This document shows positions 40,705 through 49,708 of a stretch of 64,000 bases of DNA, one piece after another. Each line of letters starts with the position of its first letter. Position 1 is the first letter of the stretch. This DNA is from Pelomonas sp047654805 (GTDB lineage: Bacteria; Pseudomonadota; Gammaproteobacteria; Burkholderiales; Burkholderiaceae_C). The DNA lies in contig NZ_JASGIV010000001.1 in assembly GCF_047654805.1 (NCBI RefSeq), positions 5,208,001 through 5,272,000 on the forward strand, written 5' to 3'. The translations under genes were made by a program, and so were the position numbers. The notes beneath the pieces are model-generated. The model worked only from the letters and a program-made list of their open reading frames with translations, was not told the DNA's origin and did not search any database.

Positions 40705-41538
40705 ATGAGTGATGACGATCTACAGGGCCGGGCGCTGCTTCCGTTCGGTTTCACCGAACTGGAGTCGCGGGTGTACTGCGCCCTGCTGAGCCAATCGCCA
40801 GCGACGGGGTACAAGCTGGCACGCGCCGTCGGCAAGGCGGCCGCCAACACCTACCAGGCGCTCGCCGTGCTGGTTCAGAAGGGCGCGGTCATCGGCGATG
40901 AGTCCGAACCGCGCAGCTTCCGGCCCGTGCCGCCCGCCGAACTCTTCTCGCGCCTGCGGCATTCGTTCGACGAGCAGGCGCAGGTGGCCGAGCAGCGCCT
41001 GTCAGCGCTGTTCGCTCCATCGCCGGAGGACCGGCTCTATCAGCTGAAGAACCTGCCACAGGCGCTGGAGCGCGCTCGCACGCTGATTGCCAGTGCCCGC
41101 GAGACCTTGCTGTTCGACTTGTTCCCTATGCCGCTAGCGCAGCTGCGCCCGGAACTGGATGCGGCCCATGCGCGCGGCGTGCTGGTGGGCGGCACGACGT
41201 ACGAGCCGCTGGGCGATGCGGGCTTCACGCACCTGTTGTCGCCGGGCGCCGGCTCAGTCGCCGAGCGCTGGCCGGGCCACCAGATCACGTTGATCGCAGA
41301 CGGCCGCGAAGTCCTGCTGGCCTTGGTGGCGCCCAACGGGCTTTCGCTGCACCACGGTTTCTGGAGCGATTCGGCCTACTTGGCCTGCCTGCACCACTCC
41401 GGCCTGGCGGCCGAGATGCGGCTGTCGGCGACGCTGGCAGAAGGGGCGACAGACCCCTTGCGCCGCTTTGGCCTGCTGAGCGCGGCGCCTGACGGGTTGC
41501 GCGGGCTGGTGGGGCGCGAACCGGAGTCCGTTGCATGA
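40705..41538 (+). CDS. TrmB family transcriptional regulator
   Basis: A 277-residue regulator. The N-terminal winged helix reads GFTELESRVYCALLSQSPATGYKLARAVGKAAANTYQALAVL. A short coiled segment follows (EQAQVAEQRLSALF), then a phospholipase-D-like TrmB effector region (ALERARTLIASARETLLFDLFPMPLAQLRPEL) to the end. TrmB proteins, best known from archaea, sense sugars and other small molecules. The downstream aspartic-protease gene overlaps its stop (ATGA), so the two are coupled. A palindrome overlaps the promoter/start region. Confidence 0.88.
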   Translation: MSDDDLQGRALLPFGFTELESRVYCALLSQSPATGYKLARAVGKAAANTYQALAVLVQKGAVIGDESEPRSFRPVPPAELFSRLRHSFDEQAQVAEQRLSALFAPSPEDRLYQLKNLPQALERARTLIASARETLLFDLFPMPLAQLRPELDAAHARGVLVGGTTYEPLGDAGFTHLLSPGAGSVAERWPGHQITLIADGREVLLALVAPNGLSLHHGFWSDSAYLACLHHSGLAAEMRLSATLAEGATDPLRRFGLLSAAPDGLRGLVGREPESVA

Positions 41539-42806
41539 CCTCGCGATCGTCGCTTCTTCCGAAAGCCGCCGCGTCCTGGCGAGTGCTGCTGGTTGTCGCT
41601 GCACTGCACCTGGCGGGGACGGTACGGGCCGAGCCGCTGTCGTTGCAGCAGGCACTGAGCAGCAACGATGTGGAGCGCCTGGAACAGCTGGCCAAGTCCT
41701 CGGGGCTGCAGGCTGGCGTGGCCCGGGCAGTGGCCTTGTCGCTGCGCCACCGGGACACGCAGGCACGGCCCGCGCTGGAGCTTGCTGTCGCATCTGTGGC
41801 CGCTCCAGAGGAGCGCTTCGCGGCGCTGCAGGAGCTTGCGGCCCTGAACACGCGCCAGGGGCGCTATCAGACGGCTGCGCAGGCGCTGGATGCTGCCGCC
41901 CGGCTCAAGCCGCTGGATCGGGAGAGCGAGCAGGCGCGCAGCTTCCTGCACGCGCTGGCAGCGGTGCCGCCAATGCGGGTAGAGGCTTCGCCCCGGGCGC
42001 GCTTGCCCGTGACGCGTGACGCGGCTGGCCTGGCCCGCGTCAATGGCAGTGTGGCGGGCGGGGCACAGGATTTCGTCGTCGACACCGGCGCGGCGTTCTC
42101 TACGGTGACCGTTTCGGCCGCAAAGCGGCTCGGTTTGCAGATGCTGGACACCGAGGCCAGCGTTGGCGGCGTCGCCCGCGATGCAGTGGCGACCCGCTTC
42201 GCGGTGGGGGCGGAGCTGCGGCTGGGCCAGGCAGTCCTGCACGACGTCGTATTCATCGTGCTGCCGGACGAAGCGCTCAGTTTCGCCGGCGGCGCCTACC
42301 GAATCGACGCGATCCTGGGCCTGCCGGTCTTCCTTCAGCTGGGGCGCCTGGCCATCGAGACGCGCGACGGGCAGGAGCAGCTGATGCTCGGGGCCGCCGC
42401 ACCGACCACGACGCAGGCTCCGAACCTCATCCTGAGCGGGGTGCAGCCACTGTTGCTGGCGCGCAGCGAGGCGGCAGGGCAGACCTTGCGCCTGTTCGTG
42501 GACACCGGTGCACGCAGCAGCCAGCTGTTTCGCAATGCCGCCGACGAGTCGCCGTTGCTGATGAAGGGCGCAGCCGCTCGACCACACACGCTCAGCGGTG
42601 CCGGAGGCTCCAGCACCGACGACGAGGCGCGCGTGCTGCCGCGGCTGGATCTGCGGCTCGGCGACAGCGTCGTCGAACTGCACGATGTCGTGCTGCTGTC
42701 CAAGGCCGCCACCGACCGGCACGGCGCGGTGGGTCAGGATCTGCTGCGCCAGGGGCATGGCTACGTGATGGACTTCGAGCGCATGTGCCTGATCCTGCTG
42801 CGCTAG
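41535..42806 (+). CDS. Exported double-domain retropepsin-like aspartic protease
   Basis: A 423-residue protein. A signal peptide-like start (WRVLLVVAALHLAGTVRA) precedes a helical TPR-like region to about 150. Two retropepsin-type domains follow, each with a D-T-G active-site motif: FVVDTGAAFSTVTV (Asp183) and LRLFVDTGARSSQLF (Asp323). In dimeric retropepsins one D-T-G comes from each chain; here both lie in one chain, so it may form its own active site. It is coupled to the TrmB regulator. Substrate unknown; periplasmic location inferred. Confidence 0.88.
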   Translation: MTSRSSLLPKAAASWRVLLVVAALHLAGTVRAEPLSLQQALSSNDVERLEQLAKSSGLQAGVARAVALSLRHRDTQARPALELAVASVAAPEERFAALQELAALNTRQGRYQTAAQALDAAARLKPLDRESEQARSFLHALAAVPPMRVEASPRARLPVTRDAAGLARVNGSVAGGAQDFVVDTGAAFSTVTVSAAKRLGLQMLDTEASVGGVARDAVATRFAVGAELRLGQAVLHDVVFIVLPDEALSFAGGAYRIDAILGLPVFLQLGRLAIETRDGQEQLMLGAAAPTTTQAPNLILSGVQPLLLARSEAAGQTLRLFVDTGARSSQLFRNAADESPLLMKGAAARPHTLSGAGGSSTDDEARVLPRLDLRLGDSVVELHDVVLLSKAATDRHGAVGQDLLRQGHGYVMDFERMCLILLR

Positions 42807-42894
42807 CGCGCGCCACGCCCACCCACCCAACATCACGACCGAGGCCCATGCAAGCCCCCAACGTCCTTGCTGCTGGGCAGCCCGGCATGCGGCT

Positions 42895-43734
42895 ATGAGT
42901 GCAAGGGTCCTGCATGCACCAGCCGGGTGGCGGGCTCGCATTCGCAGGCGCCCGGTGCTGTGCTTCTACTTGCTGACGCTCGGGCTGTCCTGGAGCTACT
43001 GGCTCGGCCTGCTGGCTATGGGGCAGCGGGTAGGGCCGGGCTCGCCAGCGACGCACTTCCCGGGGCTGCTCGGGCCACTGGTCGCGGCGCTGATCGTCGT
43101 AGCGCTCGAATCCGGGCCGCAGGGGGTGTGGCGCTGGATCGGTCTGGCCTTCCGGTGGCCAGGTCTGCCGCTCTGGTGGCAAGGGCTCTCGCCGCTGCTG
43201 CTCGGAGCGCTCGCCTTCAGCCTCCTGCGCCTTGCCGGACATGCCTGGCCGGAGGTGTCGGAGTTCACCCGCTTTCCCGGCCTGCCGCAAGGATGGCCGC
43301 TGGCGGCGGTGATGATCGTGATCCTGGTGGTGAACGGCCTCGGCGAGGAGGGCGGCTGGCGCGGCTTCGCCCTGCCGCGGCTGCTCCAGAGGCATGGCCG
43401 CTTTGGCGCGACCTGGCGCGTCTGGGCCCTCTGGGCGCTGTGGCACGCGCCGCTGTTCTGGCTCAATCAGAGCATGCACGCCATGCTCGGTCCGACCCTG
43501 CTGGGGTGGGCCCTCGGCCTGTTCTGCGGCGCCTTCGTGTTGGCTCAGCTGCAGTTGCGCAGCGCCGGCAGCGTGCTGCCTGTTGCCCTCTGGCATGCCA
43601 GCTACAACCTGATGGTGGCTTCCGGGGCCGGAGTGGGCAGCGCCGCCATGCTGTGCAGTGCGGCGGTGATGGCATGGGGGATGGTCGTGGCGCGCCTCTG
43701 GTGGCGGGACGAGCGTGGGGGCGCACACGTGTAG
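42895..43734 (+). CDS. CPBP family intramembrane metalloprotease
   Basis: A 279-residue protein with about eight hydrophobic helices. The CPBP (Abi/CAAX-prenyl-protease-like) motifs are complete: GLGEEGGWRGFALPRL (Glu151-Glu152 with the Arg), WALWHAPLFW and PVALWHASYNLM. Bacterial members act in bacteriocin self-immunity or membrane-protein processing. It starts 88 bp after the aspartic-protease gene in the same direction, so this locus holds two proteases behind a TrmB regulator. Confidence 0.92.
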   Translation: MSARVLHAPAGWRARIRRRPVLCFYLLTLGLSWSYWLGLLAMGQRVGPGSPATHFPGLLGPLVAALIVVALESGPQGVWRWIGLAFRWPGLPLWWQGLSPLLLGALAFSLLRLAGHAWPEVSEFTRFPGLPQGWPLAAVMIVILVVNGLGEEGGWRGFALPRLLQRHGRFGATWRVWALWALWHAPLFWLNQSMHAMLGPTLLGWALGLFCGAFVLAQLQLRSAGSVLPVALWHASYNLMVASGAGVGSAAMLCSAAVMAWGMVVARLWWRDERGGAHV

Positions 43735-43739
43735 GCAAG

Positions 43740-43776
43740 GCGCCTGCAGTCTTGCGCCGGTATCTGTCGCAGGCGC
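43740..43776 (+). terminator. Stem-loop after the CPBP gene
   Basis: An 8-bp perfect stem GCGCCTGC / GCAGGCGC with a 21-base loop begins 5 bases after the stop. There is no T-run, so terminator function is uncertain. Confidence 0.4.
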
Positions 43777-43814
43777 GCTATCGTTGCCGCCCTTAGCAAG
43801 CCACGTCCTGACCC

Positions 43815-44336
43815 ATGCCCCGCTATGTCGCCCTGCTTCGCGGAGTCAGTCCGATGAACTGCCGGATGGCGGTCCTCAAGCGCTGCCTGGAGGCGGCCGG
43901 CTTCACGGACGTGAAGACGCTGCTGAGCAGCGGCAATGTCGCCTTCAGCACGCCACGGGCGGCCTCGGCGGCGGCGCTTCAGAAGCGCGTCGAGACCGCA
44001 ATGCTGGCAGGCGCTGGCTACCGATTCGCGACCATCGTGCGCAGCACCGCGCACCTGCAGCAGCTGCTCCACGCCCAACCGTTCGCGCGGCACGAGTTGC
44101 CGGCGGGCGGCAAGTGCGTCGTGACCTTCTTGCGCGAGCCCGATGCGGTGGTGGAGGTCGAGCTGCCCCTCACGCTGGACGATGCCACCGTGCTCGAGCG
44201 CAGCGGTGGCGAGGTTTTCTGCGTCTACGTGCCCAACGACAAGGGGCCGGCCTTCATGCGGCTGCTGGAGAAGGCCTTCGGCAAGTCCATCACGACGCGC
44301 ACGCTGGACACCGTAGCCCGCTGCGCAGAGGCCTGA
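43815..44336 (+). CDS. DUF1697 family protein
   Basis: A 173-residue cytoplasmic protein typical of DUF1697: it opens RYVALLRGVSPMNCRMAVLKRCLEAAGFTDVKTLLSSGNVAF and ends GKSITTRTLDTVARCAEA. The family resembles swapped ferredoxin-like domains and has no established function. It is convergent with the ABC ATPase at 44359. Confidence 0.93.
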   Translation: MPRYVALLRGVSPMNCRMAVLKRCLEAAGFTDVKTLLSSGNVAFSTPRAASAAALQKRVETAMLAGAGYRFATIVRSTAHLQQLLHAQPFARHELPAGGKCVVTFLREPDAVVEVELPLTLDDATVLERSGGEVFCVYVPNDKGPAFMRLLEKAFGKSITTRTLDTVARCAEA

Positions 44337-44358
44337 CGCTGCCGCCGTCCGCCGCGTC

Positions 44359-45663
44359 TCAGTCCTCGCCGGCCTCGGGAAGATGGATCAGCCCGGTGTG
44401 GAAGTCGTACTCGAAGACCTCGCCGTAGCGCGCCCATTCGATGGCCACGCGCAGCACGCGCTCCGCCTCGGCGGCGTCCATGCTGTCCATCAGCAGCTTC
44501 AGGAAGGGCTCTTCCTTCAACTCGCCGTGGGCCTCCTGCTCAAGGCTGTGGCGGATGAAGGTTGCCAGCGGCACATGTGCGAGCAACTGCTGGCCGAAGA
44601 TCTCGCGACGGAACTCGTGGCTTCCCTCGACGTAGCGATGACCCAGCGGCGTCATCAGCAGATCGCCGCCGCTGAGCTGCGCCAGGCCCAGGCGATGCAG
44701 TGCATCGGCCAGCGGCAGCACGGCCTCGTCGGTGAGCTCGCTTTCCTCCACCAGTTGCGGCAGGTCGGCGCGGCCTTTGAAGGGGTCGTCGGCCAGCAGC
44801 TCCAGCAGGCTCTCCATGCGGCCCACCTCGGCTTCGGGCAGGCGATCGGACAGGTGCGGCTTTGCGGGCTCCCCGGCAGCGCCCGGGATGCCGCCAACAG
44901 GCGTGGCACTGGTCATCAGCTTGTAGACCTCGTCGATGAGCAGCCGCACCTCCGCACTGTCGGCGCGGCGCGGGCGTGGCAGCGTGATGGGAAGTTCGGC
45001 GCGCACGCGGCCCGGGTTGCTCGCGAAGATCAGCACGCGGTCGGCCATCATGACGGCCTCCTCGATGTTGTGCGAGACGACGAGCATCGCCTGCGTGGGC
45101 ATCTGGCCGCCGTCCCACAGCTCCAGGATCTCGTTGCGCAGTCGCTCTCCGGTCAGCACGTCCAGCGCCGAGAAGGCCTCGTCCATCAGCAGCACGGCCG
45201 GCTGCATGACCAGCGCCCGCGCCAGGCCCACGCGCTGGCGCATGCCGCCCGACAGCTCGCGCGGCAGGGCGCCCTCGAAGCCTGCGAGGCCGATCAGCTC
45301 GATGGCGGCTTCGGCGCGCTGTGCGCGTTCCGTCTCGCCGACGCCGGCCGCCTCCAGGCCCAGCTCGACGTTCTGCTGCACGGTCAGCCAGGGAAACAGG
45401 GCGAAGCTCTGGAACACCATCGCGATGCCATGGGCAGGGCCGAACAGCGGCTGGCCGCGGTAGTGCACGTCGCCGGCATCAGCCGGGATCAGGCCTGCCA
45501 TGATGCGCAGCAGCGTGCTCTTGCCTGAGCCCGACTGGCCCAGCAGCGCGACGATCTCGCCCTTGGCCAGCGTGAAGTCCACGCGCTCCAGCACCGTGCG
45601 CAGGCTGCCGTCTGCGGACTTGAAGCCCTTGGCGACGTCCTTCAGTTCGATCAAGGTGTCCAT
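44359..45663 (-). CDS. ABC importer ATPase with AAA-associated C-terminal domain (nitrate/sulfonate/taurine type)
   Basis: A 434-residue ATPase. The ABC domain (residues 1-235) has Walker A GQSGSGKSTLL, signature ELSGGMRQRVGLARAL, Walker B VLLMDEAFSALD and the switch His in VVSHNIEEAV. The C-terminal 150 residues (GRMESLLELLADDPFKGRADLPQLVEESEL onward) are the extra domain found in ATPases paired with double permeases. It is coupled to the permease: stop and start share one base (TGATG). The substrate class (nitrate, sulfonate or bicarbonate) is not decided. Confidence 0.93.
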   Translation of the reverse strand: MDTLIELKDVAKGFKSADGSLRTVLERVDFTLAKGEIVALLGQSGSGKSTLLRIMAGLIPADAGDVHYRGQPLFGPAHGIAMVFQSFALFPWLTVQQNVELGLEAAGVGETERAQRAEAAIELIGLAGFEGALPRELSGGMRQRVGLARALVMQPAVLLMDEAFSALDVLTGERLRNEILELWDGGQMPTQAMLVVSHNIEEAVMMADRVLIFASNPGRVRAELPITLPRPRRADSAEVRLLIDEVYKLMTSATPVGGIPGAAGEPAKPHLSDRLPEAEVGRMESLLELLADDPFKGRADLPQLVEESELTDEAVLPLADALHRLGLAQLSGGDLLMTPLGHRYVEGSHEFRREIFGQQLLAHVPLATFIRHSLEQEAHGELKEEPFLKLLMDSMDAAEAERVLRVAIEWARYGEVFEYDFHTGLIHLPEAGED

Positions 45664-47390
45664 CAGAAGTGCATCCTTTCTTCAGCGATGCGGTACAGCC
45701 TGCGCCAGACCCAGTGGTTGAGCGCCATCACGAAGATGCACATGACGCCGATGCCCAGCGCGATGCGCGGGAAGTCGCCCGCCGTCGTCATCTGCTGGAT
45801 GTAGCTGCCCAGGCCCGCCGCCTGCAGCTTGGTGTCGCCCCAGGTCACGTACTCGGCCACGATGCTGGCGTTCCAGGAACCGCCGCTGGCCGTGATGGCA
45901 CCAGTGACGAAGCTCGGGAAGATGGCCGGCAGCAGGTAGCGCCGCCAGGCCAGCCAGCCCTTCAGCCCGAGGTTCTGCGCGGCCAGGCGCAGCTCGGTCG
46001 GGATGGTGGAGGCGCCCGCCACGACGTTGAAGAGCAGGTACCACTGCGTGCCGAGGATGATGAGCGGTGACAGCCAGATGTCGGGGTCCAGCCGGTACTT
46101 GACGATGACGAGGACGGCCACCGGGAAGACCAGGTTGGACGGGAAGGCAGCGAGGAACTGCGCGATGGCCTGCACACGGCCGGCGATGCGCGGATTCAGG
46201 CCAATCCACACGCCTATGGGCACCCAGATCAGCGACGCGACCGCGATCAGCAGCAGCACGCGTGCCAGCGTGTGCAAGCCGAGGCGGAAGACATGCGCGG
46301 CTTCGCCCCAGCCGACTTCGGTGTGGATGAAGCTCACCAGGCGCCAGATCGCGAACAGCACGAGGGCGGCGACCACCGCATCCCAGGCACGTGCCCACAA
46401 CGGGTTGGGCGCGCGCGGTCGGGCGCGGATGGAGCGACCGTCGTAGCGCCGCTTCAGCGGCGCGAAGCTGGCGGTGATCCAGCGTCCCGGCCAAGTCCCC
46501 AGCCTTTGCAGCAGCTCGGTGCGGCGCAGCCAGGTCAGCAGCCAGGACTGCGGTGCATGCTCGCTGCCGGACTCCTCGAAGCGGAAGCGGTCGGCCCAGG
46601 CCAGCAGCGGCCTGAAGAACAGCTGGTCATACAGCAGGATGCCTATCAGCATGCCCAGGATGGCCCAGCCGATGGCGCCCAGGTCGCGGGCCTCGATGGC
46701 GACTGCGATGTAGGAGCCCACGCCGGGCAGCTTGATGTCCTGGCCCGCCACCGAGATGGCCTCTGCTGCGACGACGAAGAACCAGCCGCCGCTCATGCTC
46801 ATCATCATGTTCCACAGCAGTCCCGGCATCGCGAACGGCAGCTCCAGCCGCCAGAAGCGCTGCCAGCCCGACAGCTGGAAGATGCGCGCTGCCTCCTGCA
46901 GCTCCGCAGGCACCGTGCGCAGCGACTGGTAGAGGCTGAAGGCCATGTTCCAGGCCTGCGACGTGAAGATCGCGAACAGCGCGGCCAGTTCCACCCCCAG
47001 CAGGTTGCCGGGAAACAGCGCGATGAAAGGCGCCACGGCAATTGCCTGGAAGCCCAGGATGGGTATGGACTGCAGGATGTCCAGCAGCGGCACCAGCACC
47101 TTCTCGGCCGCGCGCACCTTGGCCGCCAGCACGGCGAACACGCAGGCGAACACGACAGATGCCGCGAGCGCGATGAACATGCGCAGCGTCGTGCGCAGCA
47201 GGTAGTAGGGCAGCCAGGCGACGTCCAGTGTCAGCGGCAGCGGCTCGCCGAGGTGGAAGGGCCGGGTCATCTGGGAAGCAGCAAGTCCCAGCAGGCTTAG
47301 GACAGCGAGGACGAGCGGCAGCAACGCCCAATCCCAACGATTGAACGTGGCCTCGACGGCGGGGCGGGGGAAGAAGCGGCGGGCTGGCAT
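45663..47390 (-). CDS. Fused double ABC permease
   Basis: A 575-residue inner-membrane protein containing two complete binding-protein-dependent permease domains. The first (about 55-275) has the coupling region QEAARIFQLSGWQRFWRLELPFAMPGLLWN; the second (about 360-575) has LRLAAQNLGLKGWLAWRRYLLPAIFPSFV. A basic linker near 290-340 joins them. Fusion gives a fixed heterodimer in one chain. No periplasmic binding-protein gene lies nearby, so the substrate component must be encoded elsewhere. Confidence 0.93.
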   Translation of the reverse strand: MPARRFFPRPAVEATFNRWDWALLPLVLAVLSLLGLAASQMTRPFHLGEPLPLTLDVAWLPYYLLRTTLRMFIALAASVVFACVFAVLAAKVRAAEKVLVPLLDILQSIPILGFQAIAVAPFIALFPGNLLGVELAALFAIFTSQAWNMAFSLYQSLRTVPAELQEAARIFQLSGWQRFWRLELPFAMPGLLWNMMMSMSGGWFFVVAAEAISVAGQDIKLPGVGSYIAVAIEARDLGAIGWAILGMLIGILLYDQLFFRPLLAWADRFRFEESGSEHAPQSWLLTWLRRTELLQRLGTWPGRWITASFAPLKRRYDGRSIRARPRAPNPLWARAWDAVVAALVLFAIWRLVSFIHTEVGWGEAAHVFRLGLHTLARVLLLIAVASLIWVPIGVWIGLNPRIAGRVQAIAQFLAAFPSNLVFPVAVLVIVKYRLDPDIWLSPLIILGTQWYLLFNVVAGASTIPTELRLAAQNLGLKGWLAWRRYLLPAIFPSFVTGAITASGGSWNASIVAEYVTWGDTKLQAAGLGSYIQQMTTAGDFPRIALGIGVMCIFVMALNHWVWRRLYRIAEERMHF

Positions 47391-47648
47391 GGTGGGCTGC
47401 GCAGGCTAAGAGGCCAGTGTCACCGCAGCATGAAGCCCCGCTGTCGCCAGCCTTGCGGCGGACTGGCGCCCGGCCACGCCCGGTTTCAGATCAGGCGTCT
47501 TGAAGCCTAACGGCACGGCTTGTCGCCACGGCTTGCAATTCAACCACGCAGGCGGCGCCTTCTCCTACAGGCAGCTGCAGCCGGCGGCCTAGGGTTGGCA
47601 GTGTGGCGGTGCGCGGTGCGCCGTCGCATCTCTCGTCAAGGAACCCTC

Positions 47649-47852
47649 ATGTCCAACCAGCGTCAATCCAGCAACAAGCAGCAGCCAGGCGGTCAGCAGA
47701 ACATTCAGCAGGGTGGTCACAGCCGCGACCCGAGCCCCGGCCAGCAGGGCCAGTCCGGCCCAGGTCGTGACACCCCGCAGCAGGGTGGAACGTCCGCCGG
47801 CCGCGACAACCCGAGCCCGCAAACCGGCCAGCAGGGCAGCAAGCCGCGCTGA
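47649..47852 (+). CDS. Small disordered Gln/Gly-rich protein
   Basis: A 67-residue, highly hydrophilic protein with no predicted fold. It consists of imperfect repeats around QQGG and GRD (IQQGGHSRDPSPGQQGQSG, then TPQQGGTSAGRDNPSPQ). The ATG at 47649 follows an AAGGA ribosome site; the longer upstream frame is basic and implausible. Such proteins resemble stress-induced hydrophilins or Q/G-rich general-stress proteins, but the match is only in composition. A strong stem-loop follows. Confidence 0.65.
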   Translation: MSNQRQSSNKQQPGGQQNIQQGGHSRDPSPGQQGQSGPGRDTPQQGGTSAGRDNPSPQTGQQGSKPR

Positions 47853-47875
47853 CCGCAAGGTCCGGCACTCAACTC

Positions 47876-47909
47876 ACGCCCTGTCCGGCCTTGGCGCCGG
47901 GCAGGGCGT
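47876..47909. terminator. Strong stem-loop between the disordered-protein gene and ribA
   Basis: ACGCCCTGTCCGGC and GCCGGGCAGGGCGT pair over 14 bp (one G-T pair) around a 6-base loop. It lies between convergent genes, 23 bases after one stop and 6 bases before the other, so it can serve both strands. No T-run is present. Confidence 0.6.
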
Positions 47910-47915
47910 CTGCGC

Positions 47916-48530
47916 TCATTCGAAGAGATGGCCCAGGTCGTGGTGGCCCATGGACTCGGCCTTGGTGCGCAGGTAGCGTTCGTTCTCGGGGCCGGGGCGG
48001 GTCAGCGAGGCCTCCCGCTCCACCACCTCGATGCCGAACTCGGCCAGCGCCGCCATCTTCAGCGGGTTGTTCGTCAGCAACCGGATGCGGTGTACACCCA
48101 GGGCGCGAAGCATGCAGGCGGCGGCGTCGTAGCGGCGTGCGTCGATGGGCAGTCCCAGGGCGGCATTGGCCTCGATGGTGTCCTTGCCTGCGTCCTGCTC
48201 GGCGTAGGCGCGCAGCTTCTGCACCAGCCCGATGCCACGGCCCTCGTGTCCACGCATGTAGACGATGGCACCGCGCCCTTGGGCGGCAATGCGCTTCATC
48301 GCGCTCTCCAGCTGGGGCCGGCAGTCGCAGCGCAGCGAGCCGAAGACCTCGCCCGTCATGCACTCGGAATGCACGCGCACCAGCGGCGGTTCCTCGCCAG
48401 GCGAGCCGGCCAGGTCGCCCAGGCTCAGCACCACATGCTCCTGGCCGCCGTCGCTCTCGCGAAAGCCGTGGATGACGAACTCCCCATAGGGCGTGGGCAG
48501 GCGGGTGGAAACGATGTGTTCGATCTTCAT
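47916..48530 (-). CDS. ribA: GTP cyclohydrolase II
   Basis: A 204-residue zinc enzyme that opens GTP to the first pyrimidine intermediate of riboflavin synthesis. Zinc cysteines are C57, C68 and C70 in HSECMTGEVFGSLRCDC. GAIVYMRGHEGRGIGLVQKLRAY holds the catalytic and substrate residues, and LLTNNPLKMAALAEFGIEVVER is the C-terminal block. There is no fused RibB domain. The ATG at 48530 fits the family. It is divergent from the dienelactone hydrolase gene; no other rib gene is nearby. Confidence 0.95.
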   Translation of the reverse strand: MKIEHIVSTRLPTPYGEFVIHGFRESDGGQEHVVLSLGDLAGSPGEEPPLVRVHSECMTGEVFGSLRCDCRPQLESAMKRIAAQGRGAIVYMRGHEGRGIGLVQKLRAYAEQDAGKDTIEANAALGLPIDARRYDAAACMLRALGVHRIRLLTNNPLKMAALAEFGIEVVEREASLTRPGPENERYLRTKAESMGHHDLGHLFE

Positions 48531-48617
48531 GGCGAGCCCGCATTGTCCCCCTGAGCGGGAAAACCCCGGGCGAATGCGGCAGGATAGGCCTCCACAACAC
48601 CGACATCGAGGAACACC

Positions 48618-49313
48618 ATGGCCCAGAACATCCACTTCCAGCGTCCTGATGGGGGCAGCCTGAGCGGCTACCTCGCAGAGGCCAACCGGCCGCTTGGCGC
48701 GGTGGTGGTCATCCAGGAGTGGTGGGGATTGAACGACCAGATCCGCGGTGTTGCCGACCGCTTCGCGAGCGCCGGCTTCACGGCGCTGGTGCCCGACCTG
48801 TACCGTGGCAAGCGCACCGTCGAGGCCGAGGAGGCCCACCACCTGATGACGGGCTTGAACTTCGGTGACGCCGCGTCGCAGGATGTGCGCGGCGCCGTGA
48901 ACTACCTGAAGGGCCTGAGGCTGGGCACCGGCAAGGTGGGCATCACCGGCTACTGCATGGGCGGCGCGCTGACGGTGCTGGCATCGACGCTGGTGCCCGA
49001 GGCCGACGCAGCCGTCGTCTGGTACGGCATGCCGCCGCTGGAGTACGTGGACGCCAGCAAGCTCAGGATCCCGCTGCAGGCCCACTGGGCCACTCAGGAC
49101 GAATTCTTCGCCATCGCTGGCGTCGACAACCTGGAGGCCAGCTTTGCCCAGGCCGGCGTGAACTATGAAGGCCACCGTTACCTGGCCCACCACGCCTTTG
49201 CCAACGAGACAGCCCAGGGGCCGCACCGCATTCCGCAGACCCAGTACGACGCGGCCTGGGCGCAGCAGGCCTGGGACCGGTCTATGCGGTTCTTTGGCAA
49301 GCACCTGGGATGA
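48618..49313 (+). CDS. Dienelactone hydrolase family protein
   Basis: A 231-residue alpha/beta hydrolase with a cysteine nucleophile. The elbow is GYCMGGAL (Cys113); Glu34 lies in VIQEWWGLN, Asp in ATQDEFFAIAG, and His in HHAFANETAQG. These are the four catalytic positions of dienelactone hydrolase. No chlorocatechol pathway genes are nearby, so the substrate may be another lactone or ester. Confidence 0.93.
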   Translation: MAQNIHFQRPDGGSLSGYLAEANRPLGAVVVIQEWWGLNDQIRGVADRFASAGFTALVPDLYRGKRTVEAEEAHHLMTGLNFGDAASQDVRGAVNYLKGLRLGTGKVGITGYCMGGALTVLASTLVPEADAAVVWYGMPPLEYVDASKLRIPLQAHWATQDEFFAIAGVDNLEASFAQAGVNYEGHRYLAHHAFANETAQGPHRIPQTQYDAAWAQQAWDRSMRFFGKHLG

Positions 49314-49708
49314 GCCACTTTGAGCCATTCGGGGGCTGACACCTGGGACACGGCGATGGCTGGCACCCTGGCGGTTTCGGCGGAGCTCCTGGGTGCAGGC
49401 TGGACAGTGCCCGGCGCTCGGCCGGTGCATTTGCAGGCGATGCCAGATGGAGGTTGGTGCCGGGGCGCGATGCTCGGGGCTGCCGTACCGCCGGAGGTGA
49501 AGCGGAGCTGTTCGGTGCCGATACGTCGGCCTCTTCCGTTGTTGGCGCGGGTCGAGTCCGTGCAGCCCATGCCGCGCGCTGCGCCCCATGCGCTGCAGCG
49601 GGACTTGGTGGGCCATCCGGAGTTGCTTTGCGCGATGCAGCCCGCGCCTGCCTGGACAACCTCACCCGTGTGAAAGCAGATTGCTCTTCAATCGTGGTGT
49701 TGCAGCGC
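49314..49708. other. Stretch without a supported gene
   Basis: These 395 bases lie between the dienelactone hydrolase and the uracil-DNA glycosylase gene. Frames on both strands are Pro/Arg/Ala-rich and show no recognisable motif. Codon use does not favour any of them. It may be a decayed gene or simple spacer. Confidence 0.4.

Noticed and set aside
41376..42941. 521-residue antisense open frame over the aspartic-protease gene
   Set aside because: Composition is shadow-like; the sense frame has a signal peptide and two D-T-G motifs.
47520..47648. Longer start for the small Q/G-rich protein
   Set aside because: The extension is Arg-rich and unlike the repeat protein; an AAGGA site supports the ATG at 47649.
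49320..49673. 117-residue frame between the dienelactone hydrolase and the glycosylase gene
   Set aside because: No motif, no ribosome site and no coding-like codon use; left as an unexplained stretch.
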